A DNA stretch of 64,000 nucleotides from Aricia agestis (lineage: Eukaryota > Arthropoda > Insecta > Lepidoptera > Lycaenidae): the NCBI RefSeq assembly GCF_905147365.1, contig NC_056417.1:2750501-2814500 (forward strand). Direction: 5' to 3'. Positions 20,701 through 32,300 of the stretch are shown one piece after another; within the stretch, counting starts at the first letter, position 1, and each line of letters starts with the position of its first letter. Below the pieces are notes generated by a model. It was not told the origin of the DNA. It worked only from the letters and a program-made list of their open reading frames with translations, and ran no database searches. Both the position numbers and the translations under genes were made by a program.

Positions 20701-23700
20701 AGTATTTTATTAATAACAAAAAATGACTTAATTTAAAAATAAGCGTAATGAAAATACATCATAAAATAAAGTAAAATTGCCAAGCTTAAAATGGCTATCA
20801 TATTTTTTTTTTTACGGAAGCATAGACAAACTGGCAGAGCGACAAAGGAAATCTTTAATTTATCCCTATACTCAGCCAGTATATTCAGCCAGTACTTCTA
20901 CTTTTACTACACTTTTCACTTCATATTATTATGTAACATCTATTATTGTGTTAGTTTTATTAATATTATGCCACTTTTAATGCCGTTTCTTCTTAAATGT
21001 TTTAAAATGCTTTCACATGCCAGGCGCATGTGAAAGAAATAAGACTTAATTTATTTTACATTCCACTGTCATTGGGAGTCATCCAACCTATAAGTTACCA
21101 TTGTTTGTATTCTATTTCAATGTACCAGATGATATTCTGTTGATGAATCGTAATAAATAAATTTCAGGCGCCGTTCACGGTGCAGATGTGTGTGTCGTGC
21201 CTGGTGTGTGCGGACGCGCACGCGCACACGTCGCGCGCGGAGGTGGCGGGGCTGCTGGGCGGGGCGTGGGCGGCGCCGCGCCTGCGTGTGCGCACGTACG
21301 CGCGATTACGGGCGCACTCGCAGCGGACGTGCTGTGAGGCTGATCCGGGTACTTATTTGTTTATACTATTTAAACTAGCTAAAAGCTGAGCTTTGTGAGG
21401 GCTTGCTTCGTTTTTCTGTGTGATAATTATCTTTAAGGCAGTTTTTTTTATATTATAAATCATAATAGTAACCAAACCTTGAGCGACTTATGATAGCACA
21501 TCTAAATAAAAATTACTATTAAAGTATAAATCAATAGTCGTTATAGTTTTTCCGTAAAATGTACCATAAAAAGTGCTCAGGTTGTGGGATATAGTAGAGC
21601 TCGCTTCGCTCGCCCTAATAAACTGCTTACTAAGAGCTGGCACATAGTATGGCGCGCTTGCATGTGTACACTTCAATAGAATCCGGGGCTCTCGAAACGC
21701 GCGTTAGCAAAGCGCGCGCTTCAAAACGCCCAATATGTAACCAGCTCTTACAGATAAAGTGGGTACTTATTTATTTTATTTTGCTCATTTCGATAAAAAC
21801 ACCCGGTATGATTACAACATTCAACAGTGTTTCTGTTAAGGAACAAATGTAAATTTTATTGTATAATACTTTATGAGTAAATTTCGAGAAATTTTAAAAA
21901 ATGTGAAAAAAAAACATGCTACCAGAGACCAGGGTATACTCTGGTTTCTGATGCTACTTAGTTATGTTGCTCTGTCGATAATTTTGACAGTTCAGTAAGT
22001 TTAACAAGTACACAGTAATAATAGAAAATAATGTTTAATTTCTATGAAAAAGCAGTTATTAAATTCCGTGCTACGACTTACGGATTTGACTTTAATACTC
22101 AAATCAAGTCAGTCGATACAGTTTTAGTGCCGGGTTAGACACAGAACCGGCGTTAGACATTTTGAAATTTTTTTTTTTTAAACAACAATCTCAAAAATTC
22201 TCACCCTCCCAGTGTCCCAAGCGGAGGCCGCAGAGAGTATCCGCGCGGGCGGCGACGCCGTGGTGGGTTGGCACCACTCCCACCCGCAGTTCCGCGCCGC
22301 CCCATCCGATACTGACCTCCGCTCGCAGCAGGCGCTCCAGGACTTGCCCGCCGCGGCGCCAGCTGTCGCGGTCATTACTAGCCAGCGCTGGCCTGTTGGC
22401 CGCGAAGCATCTGTGTACAGGTGAATACAAGCAGTTACCAGCAGGCATTGCGGGACTAGTCACTGTGACTATTTATGATATATTTTAGATGAGTAACATA
22501 ACAGCCTTATAACAAGTGGAAGCAAACTCCATGCATACTCAATAATTTGCATGTAATTATGACAGAATATTTGACCTATCCAAAAAACACTAATATTAAT
22601 GAGTAAATTGAAAGTGTTTCCGCCTATTATTTCTTTATGCTTCAAATGCTGACTCGAATCTCGATTTAGATGAATTTAGCCTTAACCTGCATAGCCAATT
22701 TAGCTTGGAGAATGGAAATACTGAGAGACACTGTAGGAAAGGGATGGTTTTATCGCTGAAAAATTCACGGGTTTTGTGCAAATGAAGTTAAAACTTAAAT
22801 TTTAACTTCATTGACATTACGAGACAACGTCCGGTCTGTCGGGCTAGTAGGTAATAAAATTAAATAAGGTCCTGTTTCACCACTTCACGAATCACCAATT
22901 AACTTGACAGATCAAGTATGGAGAATTTATCAAAAAAGTTGTGAAAAACGGCGGTGAATAGCCTATTCGGCACTTTATCAGGAAGTGGTGAAACAGGCCC
23001 TAAATCTTGTTGCTATAAACTTGATTTATAATAAATTCCAGATGTTTCCGCGTGGAGGGTACTGAAGGCGGTCTCCCAGTAGGCTACAGTCTGCCGGTGT
23101 CGCTGGCAGCAGACATATGTCGCGCGACGCTGCCGGAGCTGCTGCGGCGGCTGCGCGACGTGCTGGCGCCGCCCGACGCGGATCCCGTCGATATCGCGCG
23201 CGACGTCTGCCCGCTCGCTAACAAGACTTACTTGGAGAAGGTAATGCTTATACATTTTTTTCTTCGTAAATAAGGGCCAACGCTCGCGTGTGTTTAAACG
23301 AAAAATAGTATGGGCAGCGCAGGCGCGTGCGACGGAGCGCGGACGCCGGCGACGACGTTGCCCATACTATTTATTTATTTATACACACGCGAGCGTGCGC
23401 CCGCGCGAGTTTTAGCGTTGGCCCTAAGTACATACTATAGCAATCTTATGCTTGTGAATGCAGCGACAAGGCAGGAAGTGGGAAACAAAAAAACTATTTA
23501 TACAGTATAATAATTATACCAATGTAGTAACTGTTTACTTATTTAAAAATAATACTATTGATAAACTAAAAATCTAGTATACTAGTATATCTGTCGCACT
23601 CATCGGGTTCAATCTGCGTTTCGATTGAATGACTAGTGCATTCATTGAACGACATCATTCAATTAAATGACTCGGCCGAACGTCGATCGAACGATCGTCA

Positions 23701-25150
23701 CTCAACATCCAACTAGTTAGCGGTTTGTAACATAGCCCTTTGAAGATAGCATGAAATCAGTCAGGTAATTTAACGTATTTCACTTTTTTCCACGTCACTA
23801 AAACAAATATGGCGTCAAACAGCTCGCACAGCTGATAGCTCATAGCACTGTGTTGATATTTTGGCGATTAAATTTACTTTAATGTGCTTTTCTTGTAATA
23901 AAATAATATGATAGCGTCAATTTACCTATTACTACCCCGTTAACGGCTACTTATAATTTATGGCATCCCATTTAACGACTTCACTATTGACATTTAGTCA
24001 AAACGTTAAACGTCACAGTCAACGTCTTGACGAGTTGTCCTTTAATAATTCAATTAAATGGTGGCCGTGTTCGTCGGCCTAATTTTTAGCGCATTCGCTG
24101 CAAAACCTAGTTATTGCGCATGTCCAAATCATGTCATGCCATGGCAACGACAATTGTTTACGACTTGACATTTAACCCAATTGCAATTTGTTGGTGGCGT
24201 TGCAATGAACAAACCAGTGGGAGAGCCATGCTTCGGCACAAATGGGCCGGCTCGACTGGAGAAATACCATGCTCTCACAGAAAACCGGCGTGAAACAGCG
24301 CTTGCGCTGTGTTTCACCGAGTGAGTGAGTTTACCGGAGGCCCAATCCCCTACCCTATTCCCTTCCCTACCTTCCCCTATTTCCTTCCCTTCCCATCCCT
24401 ACCCTCCCCTGTTACCCTATTCCCTCTTAAAAGGCCGGCAACGCACCTGCATCTCTTCTGATGCTACGAGTGTCCATGGGTGACGGAAGTTGCTTTCCAT
24501 CAGGTGACCAGGGCAAACGGCCCTCTTATTTCATAAAAACAAAACAATTAAATTTTTCAAGTGATCCATATCCATATTTTCCGAAATAAAATAATCAAAA
24601 ACTATCATAGTGTTAAATAAATTATTATTTGTACGGCTGTTAGACAATTTAGGCTTATGTATTTATGTTTAGCTTTTATTATTTTAATCATGTATAAACA
24701 ATTAAGACGTTGTTTACGACTTGACCAGCAACTTGTTATGGCGTTGCCATGACATCTTTTGGATATGCGCAATAAAAGGTTTGTCCAAAAATACGCCGAC
24801 GAACACGGCCAATGTCATTCAATGAAGCTAGTCATTCAATCGTATCGCAAATTAAACCAGATAACTACGACATATGAAGTAACCTAAATCTTAAGTGTTG
24901 ATTAATTTTCTGGTAACACTTTTAAAAAAAAATGTCCGACTGTAAAAGAAATATATATTGACAGACTATAATTATTTCAATAGTGTTAATTATGTGAATT
25001 ACGATTTTTTGTATGTAATAAAAGTATAATTTGTTATTTTATTTTCAGTTGATATCGAGTGTATCTCACCACATGCGGTCAGCGGGGTACGCAGACGGCG
25101 ACCCAATAGTGGAAGACTTGATCAAAGGCATTCGGGACATATTCAGATAG
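17772..25150 (+). CDS. MYSM1: MYSM1-like histone H2A deubiquitinase (SANT + JAMM/MPN)
   Basis: Likely zinc metalloprotease removing ubiquitin from histone H2A in the nucleus. Nine exons splice in frame: 17772-17848, 18294-18408, 18528-19109, 19686-19883, 20420-20560, 21168-21348, 22213-22420, 23042-23240 and 25049-25150 (TAG), for 600 aa. Residues ~50-98 form a SANT/Myb-like helix bundle (WSASEKDLLVKEM ... HGRDVDKISKTLKTKS). A charged, lysine-rich linker follows. The MPN domain begins near 372: Glu396 (RAEVAGLLGG) and the JAMM motif H453-S-H455-P ... D466 (GWHHSHPQF, ten residues between His and Asp), all zinc and catalytic residues present. PIQLYPCRVYNAEKPAPF before the domain and EADPVSQAEAAES within it match vertebrate MYSM1 rather than MPND. 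The protein is shorter than human MYSM1 (about 828) and I find no SWIRM domain. Introns hold two LINE-tailed short elements and several MITEs. Confidence 0.92.
19162..19490 (+). mobile_element. LINE-tailed short element (SINE-like), copy 1
   Basis: Starts at cgtgggaaagccatgcttcg, runs through ggcgtgaaacagcgcttgcg, a CCCT-rich stretch, then ttaaaaggccggcaacgcac and gtgtccatgg ... catcaggtgaacc, ending in cataaaataaataaat. The last ~130 bases match the 3' end of the LINE at 2436-2570. Inserted in MYSM1 intron 3. Confidence 0.85.
21631..21750. mobile_element. MITE with 'taagagctgg' ends
   Basis: The left end taagagctggcacatagtat mirrors the right end atatgtaaccagctctta. The interior has gcgcgctt/aagcgcgc mirrored segments. 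It lies in MYSM1 intron 6. Confidence 0.75.
22867..23001. mobile_element. MITE with 'cctgtttcaccacttc' ends
   Basis: The left end cctgtttcaccacttc mirrors gaagtggtgaaacagg on the right. The interior is about 100 bp without an ORF. It ends about 40 bases before MYSM1 exon 8. Confidence 0.8.
23272..23427. mobile_element. MITE with 'agggccaacgctcgcg' ends
   Basis: agggccaacgct is mirrored by agcgttggccct; the inner pair atagtatgggca / tgcccatactat is also mirrored. It is inserted just after MYSM1 exon 8. Confidence 0.8.
24059..24816. mobile_element. TIR element enclosing a LINE-tailed short element
   Basis: The left end ggccgtgttcgtcggc is mirrored by gccgacgaacacggcc near 24795-24812. Inside, a second mirrored pair contains gcatgtccaaatcatgtcat-like and atgacatcttttggatatgc sequences and cgtttacgacttgac. 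A 320-bp LINE-tailed element sits in the middle. It occupies much of the last MYSM1 intron. Confidence 0.75.
24217..24540 (+). mobile_element. LINE-tailed short element (SINE-like), copy 2
   Basis: Begins gggagagccatgcttcggca and ends atttcataaaaacaaaac. It has the same order of segments as copy 1 at 19162. It is nested in the TIR element at 24059-24816. Confidence 0.88.
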
Positions 25151-25990
25151 ATCTCTATATCCTTACTATAAATACAATCTCGCCATGTTGCAAAAAATTA
25201 AAGAACTGGATTGAAATGTGCAGTGCAGGTTTTCATAATTATTTATTATTTCGTTTTCAATTGAAAGCAATCTATTTCATAAGAGATTTTTATTTTTAAA
25301 CAGTATTAAGTATGTGTAATGTGATAGACATTAAACGGTTGGAGTCAACACTTTTTAAACCTTTTCTTTTGTACCATTTTTTAACTCAATGCAAAATTAA
25401 CAATTCCAGTGACCTGTCACAGATTTCAGCATTATATTAAATAAATATAAAATTCTCGTGTCACAATGTTAGGCCGCGTACTCCTCGGCTTTACTGATTT
25501 TAACCAAATTTTATATGCATATTCAGTGGGTCTGAGAATCGGCTACTGGGTACTTTTTATATTGATAAGTGCATTTGTTGAATAAATAATAGTAAATTAT
25601 TACAACTCGAGACTGACGGCGACTATTGTTTGTGCGACGGGATAGCGATGGACGTTGCCATGGTGACATACTTATTTAGTCACTTCAATAAAATAATATA
25701 GGCGAAATACTTTATATGGCAAAGAAACGTTTGCCGGGATAGCTAGTATTAAATAAAATTAGGCTATTATTATCAGGCACCTACTAAAAAGACTATTTTT
25801 ATTATCAACATTATTAACTTGTTATAACTTGAACATCCATTGTTAAATATTCAAATTGTACTGTTAATATCAAATTAAAAGAGGGAGTGAATAAAAGGCG
25901 TAAGAATATGGCACAGTTTCAGTTTATTTTATTTTTTTAGTGTTACATGTGCTAGATAAAAAAATAATACAGTCCGATTAGTTAAACTCT
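25151..25990. other. MYSM1 3' flank and convergent gene boundary
   Basis: Holds the MYSM1 3' UTR, a family B repeat (25443-25752) and oppositely directed candidate poly(A) signals: attaaaagagggagtgaataaaagg on the plus strand near 25873-25898 and tttattttattttttt (AATAAA on minus) near 25922. MYSM1 and Axin probably converge here. Confidence 0.45.
25443..25752 (-). repeat. Interspersed repeat (family B), copy 2
   Basis: Reverse complement of the repeat at 5741-6065: begins attctcgtgtcacaatgtta and ends aacgtttgccgggatagcta. Substitutions and small gaps show that the two copies are not recent twins. Confidence 0.85.
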
Positions 25991-27633
25991 TCGCTAGGAG
26001 GAGCTCCTAGCAACAGACACTTATATTACAAGTCGAGTACAACCGTAAACAAACACTCTAAAATTGGAAAACATTTTATACAATTTTAACAAGCATCAAC
26101 TTTGAAATATGTCGAGTCCCTCGAGACCGACTCTATTAAGGTACTTCAAAGACCTCAGTATACTGAAAGTGCCTAGGTTTATACAAAAAAGTAGTAGTTT
26201 TTCTCATAATAAAATTACTATACATGCGCGATATCGCGCGCGGTGCGGTCTATGTTACCTGGACGTAATATCGTATGTCTTACACTATGACGCATTGGAT
26301 GTATTTTACAGGGAAGCTAAGTACTATAGTCATTTTAGAGTTATTCTACATCTGACTTTCTGTGACCCTTATGTCGGTAGCACAAGGATCATATCAGATG
26401 TAAAATAACTCGAAACGGTGTCTAAGAGGCGCGCGGAAGACGGTCAAATAAGGAGCATCCATGTTACGCACAATAAATTACAAATAGAAATTAAATATTA
26501 AAAGTAAACAGTTCGAAACGAATCGTATAACTATATTTACAGTTCGCTTAACGCTAGTTAGAAGCACAAATATGAATTTCAACATTGAAGGCACATGTTT
26601 CGCGCCCGCTCTCGCGTGCGGCGCGGCGCTCGTCAGCGGCGCGACCGTACTATCGACCAAACGCATATTACATTAATATAATATATTAAAGCAAGTAATG
26701 ATACATAATATAGCAACACAGTGCACATAGATAACTTTCTATGACGGTTCATAGAATCTATTTGCACAAAAATAAATGCAGCGAGGTTTTGTGACAACTA
26801 AATACAATAATAATAATTAATTACAATATATTTTGAAATCGGAAAATGTTTTGGTCGATAGTACATCTTATACGGATTCGAAGACTGTAATAGTGTTTAA
26901 ATTTAAAGTTTATGATCGTATGATTCCGCAATCTTCTATTCCGTCTAAGATACAATATTTACGCATACCGCATGTTATAGTTCACTTGTGTTAAGAAAAT
27001 AGCTGTCTTTGCTATTCAACATTTTACACAAGGATTACACTAAACAACAATTAGCGTATTTTTAAAATGTTTAAAAATGATGTTACCACCATAACGATAA
27101 CATTGAGTAAGAAATAGACATAAATATCTAAAGAAATAGTTACTTGAGTTGACACGAACATTAAAAATAAAATTTGACTTAATACTTTGAAGATTTACGA
27201 AAATGGCCTAGACATTGTTTATTATAATAACGATAGTGTAAGTGTTGAATAAGTAGACTTTCTTTAGACAACAAAATTACGAAGAAAACGCTTTTTCCTT
27301 ACACAATTGAACTACACAGTCGAATACTCTTCGACCCGATGCGTTGTTCCGTTAAACGGTGTAAATATAAATACATCCGTAAACACAGGCGTGCGCCCAA
27401 TTTACGAAATAAGAGATACTTGCTGGTAGTCTTAACATTATTGATGTTCTCAGTCATAGTCTCAATGAAATTTTTTTCTTGATTGCATTACAAATAAAAT
27501 AATTATCAAGAACGTTACAATCAAGAAAAAACTGACAGTTAAGACTCGAAACAATGTAAACATCAAAATAAGGCAATTTACTAAAGATGTTTAGTGATTT
27601 AAATAAAGCTGATAGAATAGGGCATAACAGACT

Positions 27634-27841
27634 AAGGGCGAAGCCAAACGAGCGTAATTTGTGAGTTGTGAGTCGTAGAATTTCGATTCGGCAGAATTCT
27701 GCTGCATTCAGTTTCATACAAAAGTCCTGTTTGATTCACACGAGCCTAATTTTGTGAGTCATGATTTGTATGAAAAGATATTTACGCGGCAGAAATTCTG
27801 CGACTCACAACTCACAAATTACGCTCGTTTGGCTTCACCCT
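27634..27841. mobile_element. MITE, 'agggcgaagccaaac' family, copy 1
   Basis: The left arm agggcgaagccaaacgagcg mirrors cgctcgtttggcttcaccct on the right, and inner arms (tgtgagttgtgagtcg; gactcacaactcaca) also pair. Other copies: 53834-54034 (full) and 48512-48625 (left half only). Confidence 0.9.
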
Positions 27842-28352
27842 TATAGTTGATAGGATATCTAGCATCTTACTAATGTAAGACCACAAGCAAGTCTCTTCTA
27901 TTCTTAGATCTATCGGCACCGAAATGAAACCTTTACAATAAACCATAGTTCATTACAATATACTATATAGCGGTTGAGATCGCGTTGTGTTTGGAAGGAT
28001 TATCTTATACAGCTGCTTTTGTGATGCCGGGGCCTAACAAAGTATCTTCTGTGCGTATTGAATGGAAGTCAACATTCAGAAGTCAATTGTAACATCGTCT
28101 TAACGGTTACAGGTTGTGCAAAGGTGGGTTTTATAAATTAAAAAAAAAACTGCGTTCGCCATTTTGTTGTACGCGGTACGCCGTGTCTAATAATGACGTC
28201 CTGTAAATATGTAATTTGTTTTGTAACCATACTCTTGTTACTTCACCAGACCTTCACTACATAGAGCAAAGTCTTTCGAGCCACTCTGACGTTGGCAACT
28301 CACTGAGTCGGACATTATTAAAAGAAGAAGAAGACGTTTAAATCTATAAGAC

Positions 28353-28446
28353 TGGGTTGCACCAACTAAATGTCGTATGAGAATATAGGGTGTTTGGACG
28401 CCATATTTAACTTTAACTATAACCACGCCTCTGGTGCAACCCAACC
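28353..28446. mobile_element. Small MITE with 'gggttgcacca' ends
   Basis: tgggttgcaccaac is mirrored by tggtgcaacccaac, and ttaactttaa/ttaact-type inner sequence lies between. About 94 bp. Confidence 0.65.
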
Positions 28447-29239
28447 TTACAAGCTGTTTAGGTTTAAGAGGGTACCAAAATCTTCGGACGCAGTCAAGTA
28501 AAATCTCTCGCTGTATCAGAGAGGATACTTTGCTAAGTGCCAGCATCAGTTCTATCCAAACAAATCTCTATCCGACCACTGTTATATTAAAATACAAACT
28601 AGGCAGTCATTCAAATAAAACTAAATATAAAAAATTGTCATACCACAATTGATAATTTCCACTTTTTAAAATATATAGTAGTAAGCGTAACCAGCTCAAA
28701 ATAAGAAAATGAACTATTAAAATATTATATCAAAATGATAAAATCGTTGAGGAACAGAATTTCACTATTTTACAGCGTCCGATGGCTTCGGCCGGACATA
28801 CATTTGACTATTATAGACAATAAAAATATATTTATGTACAAACAATGTACTTTAGGAGAGAGTCACATCACTAAATGTCACTGTATAACTGTCACTAGTA
28901 TGACACACTTGGAGCCATTTTGTGTGTATGTATATCTGCACTTTGTAGGCGAATTCGTATGTTTTCGATTCATTCTGAGTATGCATTGATTGAGGGCAGT
29001 TTTCGCTTGGTCGTATCAGTCATATCGGTCGACGAATCGGACGACCGACTTATTTCGTTGTAGGACATATCGTTTGATGTCGGTTTTATCCTCTGCGCTT
29101 ATTGGTGTCTTCGACATTTAAGGTTTGGCTGATGAGCTCTATTTATTTTAAGATTTTAAACAATAATTCTAGGTCGACAGGTCGCTCGATAGATCGATCA
29201 ACTCTATAAGCTGCATCGCTCGCAAAGGTAGACTTGTGG

Positions 29240-29338
29240 TGATCTTATATGTAGTCGGTCGTATACGATATATCGGTCGTACACGACACATCGGTCGGAC
29301 ACGACATGATCGTACACGGCATCGGTCGGACAGCTCAG
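29240..29338. repeat. Degenerate ~18-bp tandem repeat after the Axin stop codon
   Basis: Imperfect units such as atcggtcgtacacgacac, atcggtcggacacgacat and atcgtacacggc repeat four to five times immediately 3' of the Axin stop codon. Related tcggtcgac/cgatatcg-like words continue down to about 29000. Confidence 0.65.
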
Positions 29339-29342
29339 CCGC

Positions 29343-32300
29343 TCAGTCTATGCTCTTGACCCTGGCCATAACCTTGCCGTCGAACATGGGCAGCGTGTCG
29401 GAGTCACACGACACCTCCTCCTGTATCACCGTGTTGTCCAGATCCGCGCACTCCGTCTTGAAGAAGTATCTGGAAATATTTAGTAGTTGTAGAATAAAAG
29501 ACATCAAAATTCAAAATCAAGATAGATTTTTAACCAAAAATCGTTCTATCTAATAACAAAGGTGTTATTAGTTATCGTAAAAGAAGTGTACAAACTTCCC
29601 ATCAAAAATTACTAATCAGTTGAAACCACCATAAAAAAAGGCTTCATATGCCCCGCCCCCAACACATAGCATATCATCAAAACGCTCACCGATAGTTTCC
29701 CTTCCTCGGCAAATATTCCTTGAGTGTGCGGAGCGTGAGCGGCGCGGCCGGCACCTTGAAGCGGTATGGCACACTCTCGTCCAGAAAGTGGGCGACCACC
29801 ACCGTGTGTTCCGGCGCCGCCGCGCCGCCAGACGTGCTGCTCGACTTGCTGCCGCCGCCGCCGCCGCTGTAACGATAATAACAGATACTGAGTATGTAAT
29901 GTTATAATGTATTGTCAGTAAATTCTTGAAATTCTTGAAAATATATAGCCTCTTACTATAGTTTGTGCGTTTTATGATGATATTTTTTTTTTTTTTTTTT
30001 TTTTTTTTTATTTCTGAGTAGATTTTAAGAAAATACTTTCAGAATGTTAATATTAGCTACGGTGCCTACCACCGGTTCGGGAACTATCCCGGCGAGAAGA
30101 ACCGGCGTAAGAAACTCGCACGGGGCCCACTTTTTTTACCAAAAAAAAGTGAGGTAAAAAAATTAATCTTTTAAAATAAAATTTACAATGCTGTAACTTA
30201 AAATTATACAATGTCAACATATATACATAGTAAGTCATGTACAATAATGTAGAAGTAGCCTTGTAAGCAGCCATCCTACTCCCAAGATGTGCCATCATTT
30301 ATGAAATCATTGACCTTATAATAGGCTTTGGCACACAAACGCTCTTTGAATATGCATTACACATTATAATTGACAATAGTAGGTAGGTTACCTAACAAAA
30401 ATTAATCGATAATTTAAAAATATCGAATCACTTCGTAAAGGAATTGCAATCGAAATTATCGATTTCGTACTGACATTTCAGTTGTGCCGGCGATTTAAGA
30501 TGCGGCCATCTTAAATCGCCGGCACAACTGAAATGTTTCATCGATTTGATTTCGATTCAACAGTGTCAATCTCTATTGACATAAGTTCCGTTTCATGCAT
30601 ATGACATTTTTCAAATGTTTTCGTAACAATAATTTTATACTCTTATTTCACAGTTAACATTTATAATTTTGTATTAATAAGTTAGCATTTAGCAACTTTT
30701 CATTTTTATTCGTTTACCATTATAGGAAACATTTGTTTTTGTAGATGGAATATAATTTACTAGCTGTTGCCCGCGACTTCATCCGCGTTAACATAGTATA
30801 TAATAATAATAATAATCATTTATTGCAGGCAATAAACCCATATAAAATATATAAAATTAAATTATTAAATTAAATTAAAAGTTAAAATTAAATAGTACAT
30901 AAACATTGTGAATTTTAAATATACAAATAAAATAAAATGCTACAAAAATATCGTTTAAAAATAATTCTAAAAGTCATTTCTGGTTTCTGTCGCGATGTAC
31001 CGATAACCAGTAGGCTGGAAACGAGTTCTCCGGACACCCGGCACACACACCGAGAATTTCGTTCCTAGAACATCGCACGCGGGCCCAGAATTCCGCAACT
31101 CGTGCCCTAACAACGGCGAAGTAATCGGGAACTCTGGCGTCGGCAAACATGCCCGAAGCGCTGCAGTATCTAGGCAGTCTCATAAGAATGCGGTATGCGT
31201 TATTATACTGCACCCTGATGCTACTCATTACAGATTTAGAGCAGTTGCTCCAAAGCTGACATGTATAAAGGCATTGACAGTATGCCCTGATCAGCCTTGC
31301 CCCAGCGCTGCAACGTGCAAAACGACGCGCGAGCATGTTACACCGAACGGCCATCGCCCGTCTCTCACGAACAATGTCTTCATTGTCAGACAGATTCTCG
31401 GTCAAAATGTGTCCCAGGTATCGGAAACGCTCCACTCGCTGCACTATCTAAATAAACCGGCGGGACCCTCTCCGGACCCTTGTCAGCCCTAAACACCATC
31501 ATCTGCGTCTTAGCAACATTGTATTTGAGGCCATGGCATAGGTCTCACAAATGCCGAGAAGACGTCTTAAGCCTCTGATTGAGGGGCTCAGAAGCACCAT
31601 ATCGTCAGCATAGCTCAAATTATTAATGCATGTCGTACCTATGTGGCAACCCACACGGGTGCCTCTGAGCTCCTCAATCAGACCATTGACGTACAGGCTA
31701 AACAGGTCCGGCGAGGTTAACCCTCCTTGGCGCACCCCACACTCTAATCTAAAATCATTAGAGGTTGCGTCGCCCCATTTTACGAAATTCGTTTGATTTT
31801 CGTACCAGTACCTCAACAGATTCACTGTTTGGTCGGGTATACTACATTGTAGGAGCTTTTGCCAAAGTAAATTGTAATTTACCAGGTCAAAAGCACGGCT
31901 AAGATCTAAAAAGCATGCATATACGGATGTTTTTCTTTTTGTGTAATACTGAACCGTTGATTTGAGCGCAAATATAGCTGAATCTGTTGAGAGACCGGGA
32001 CGAAAGCCAAACTGTGCATCATCAATCCTAATATTATAACAAAGATAAAAAGAAATATAATAACAAAGATGGATAGTTTTCTCCTTTTTGTCTTTGTGGT
32101 TACTTATACAAAGGGTAAAAACGGACCCTATTTAAGCAAACGTCAAACGCAAACGTCAATAAACTTTCATGTTTCTAACTCAAGAAATGACGGACTTTCA
32201 TTAAAACTTTCAACCCTTATTTTACCCCCTTCGGGGTAAAATTTTCAAAATTCCTTCCTTAGTGGGTGTCTACTTAATAAAACAACCCTACTCACCAAAT

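Larger units (their letters stand above)
25991..29342 (-). other. Probable long Axin 3' UTR
   Basis: About 3.3 kb downstream of the Axin stop with few repeats (MITEs at 27634-27841 and 28353-28446) and no credible gene. Low repeat density and a minus-strand AATAAA near 25922 suggest a long 3' UTR. The plus ORF at 26109-26408 (99 codons) shows no known domain and no splice context. RNA data would decide. Confidence 0.4.

Noticed and set aside
26109..26408. 99-codon plus-strand ORF
   Set aside because: No domain, no splice context, and it lies in the probable antisense of the Axin 3' UTR.
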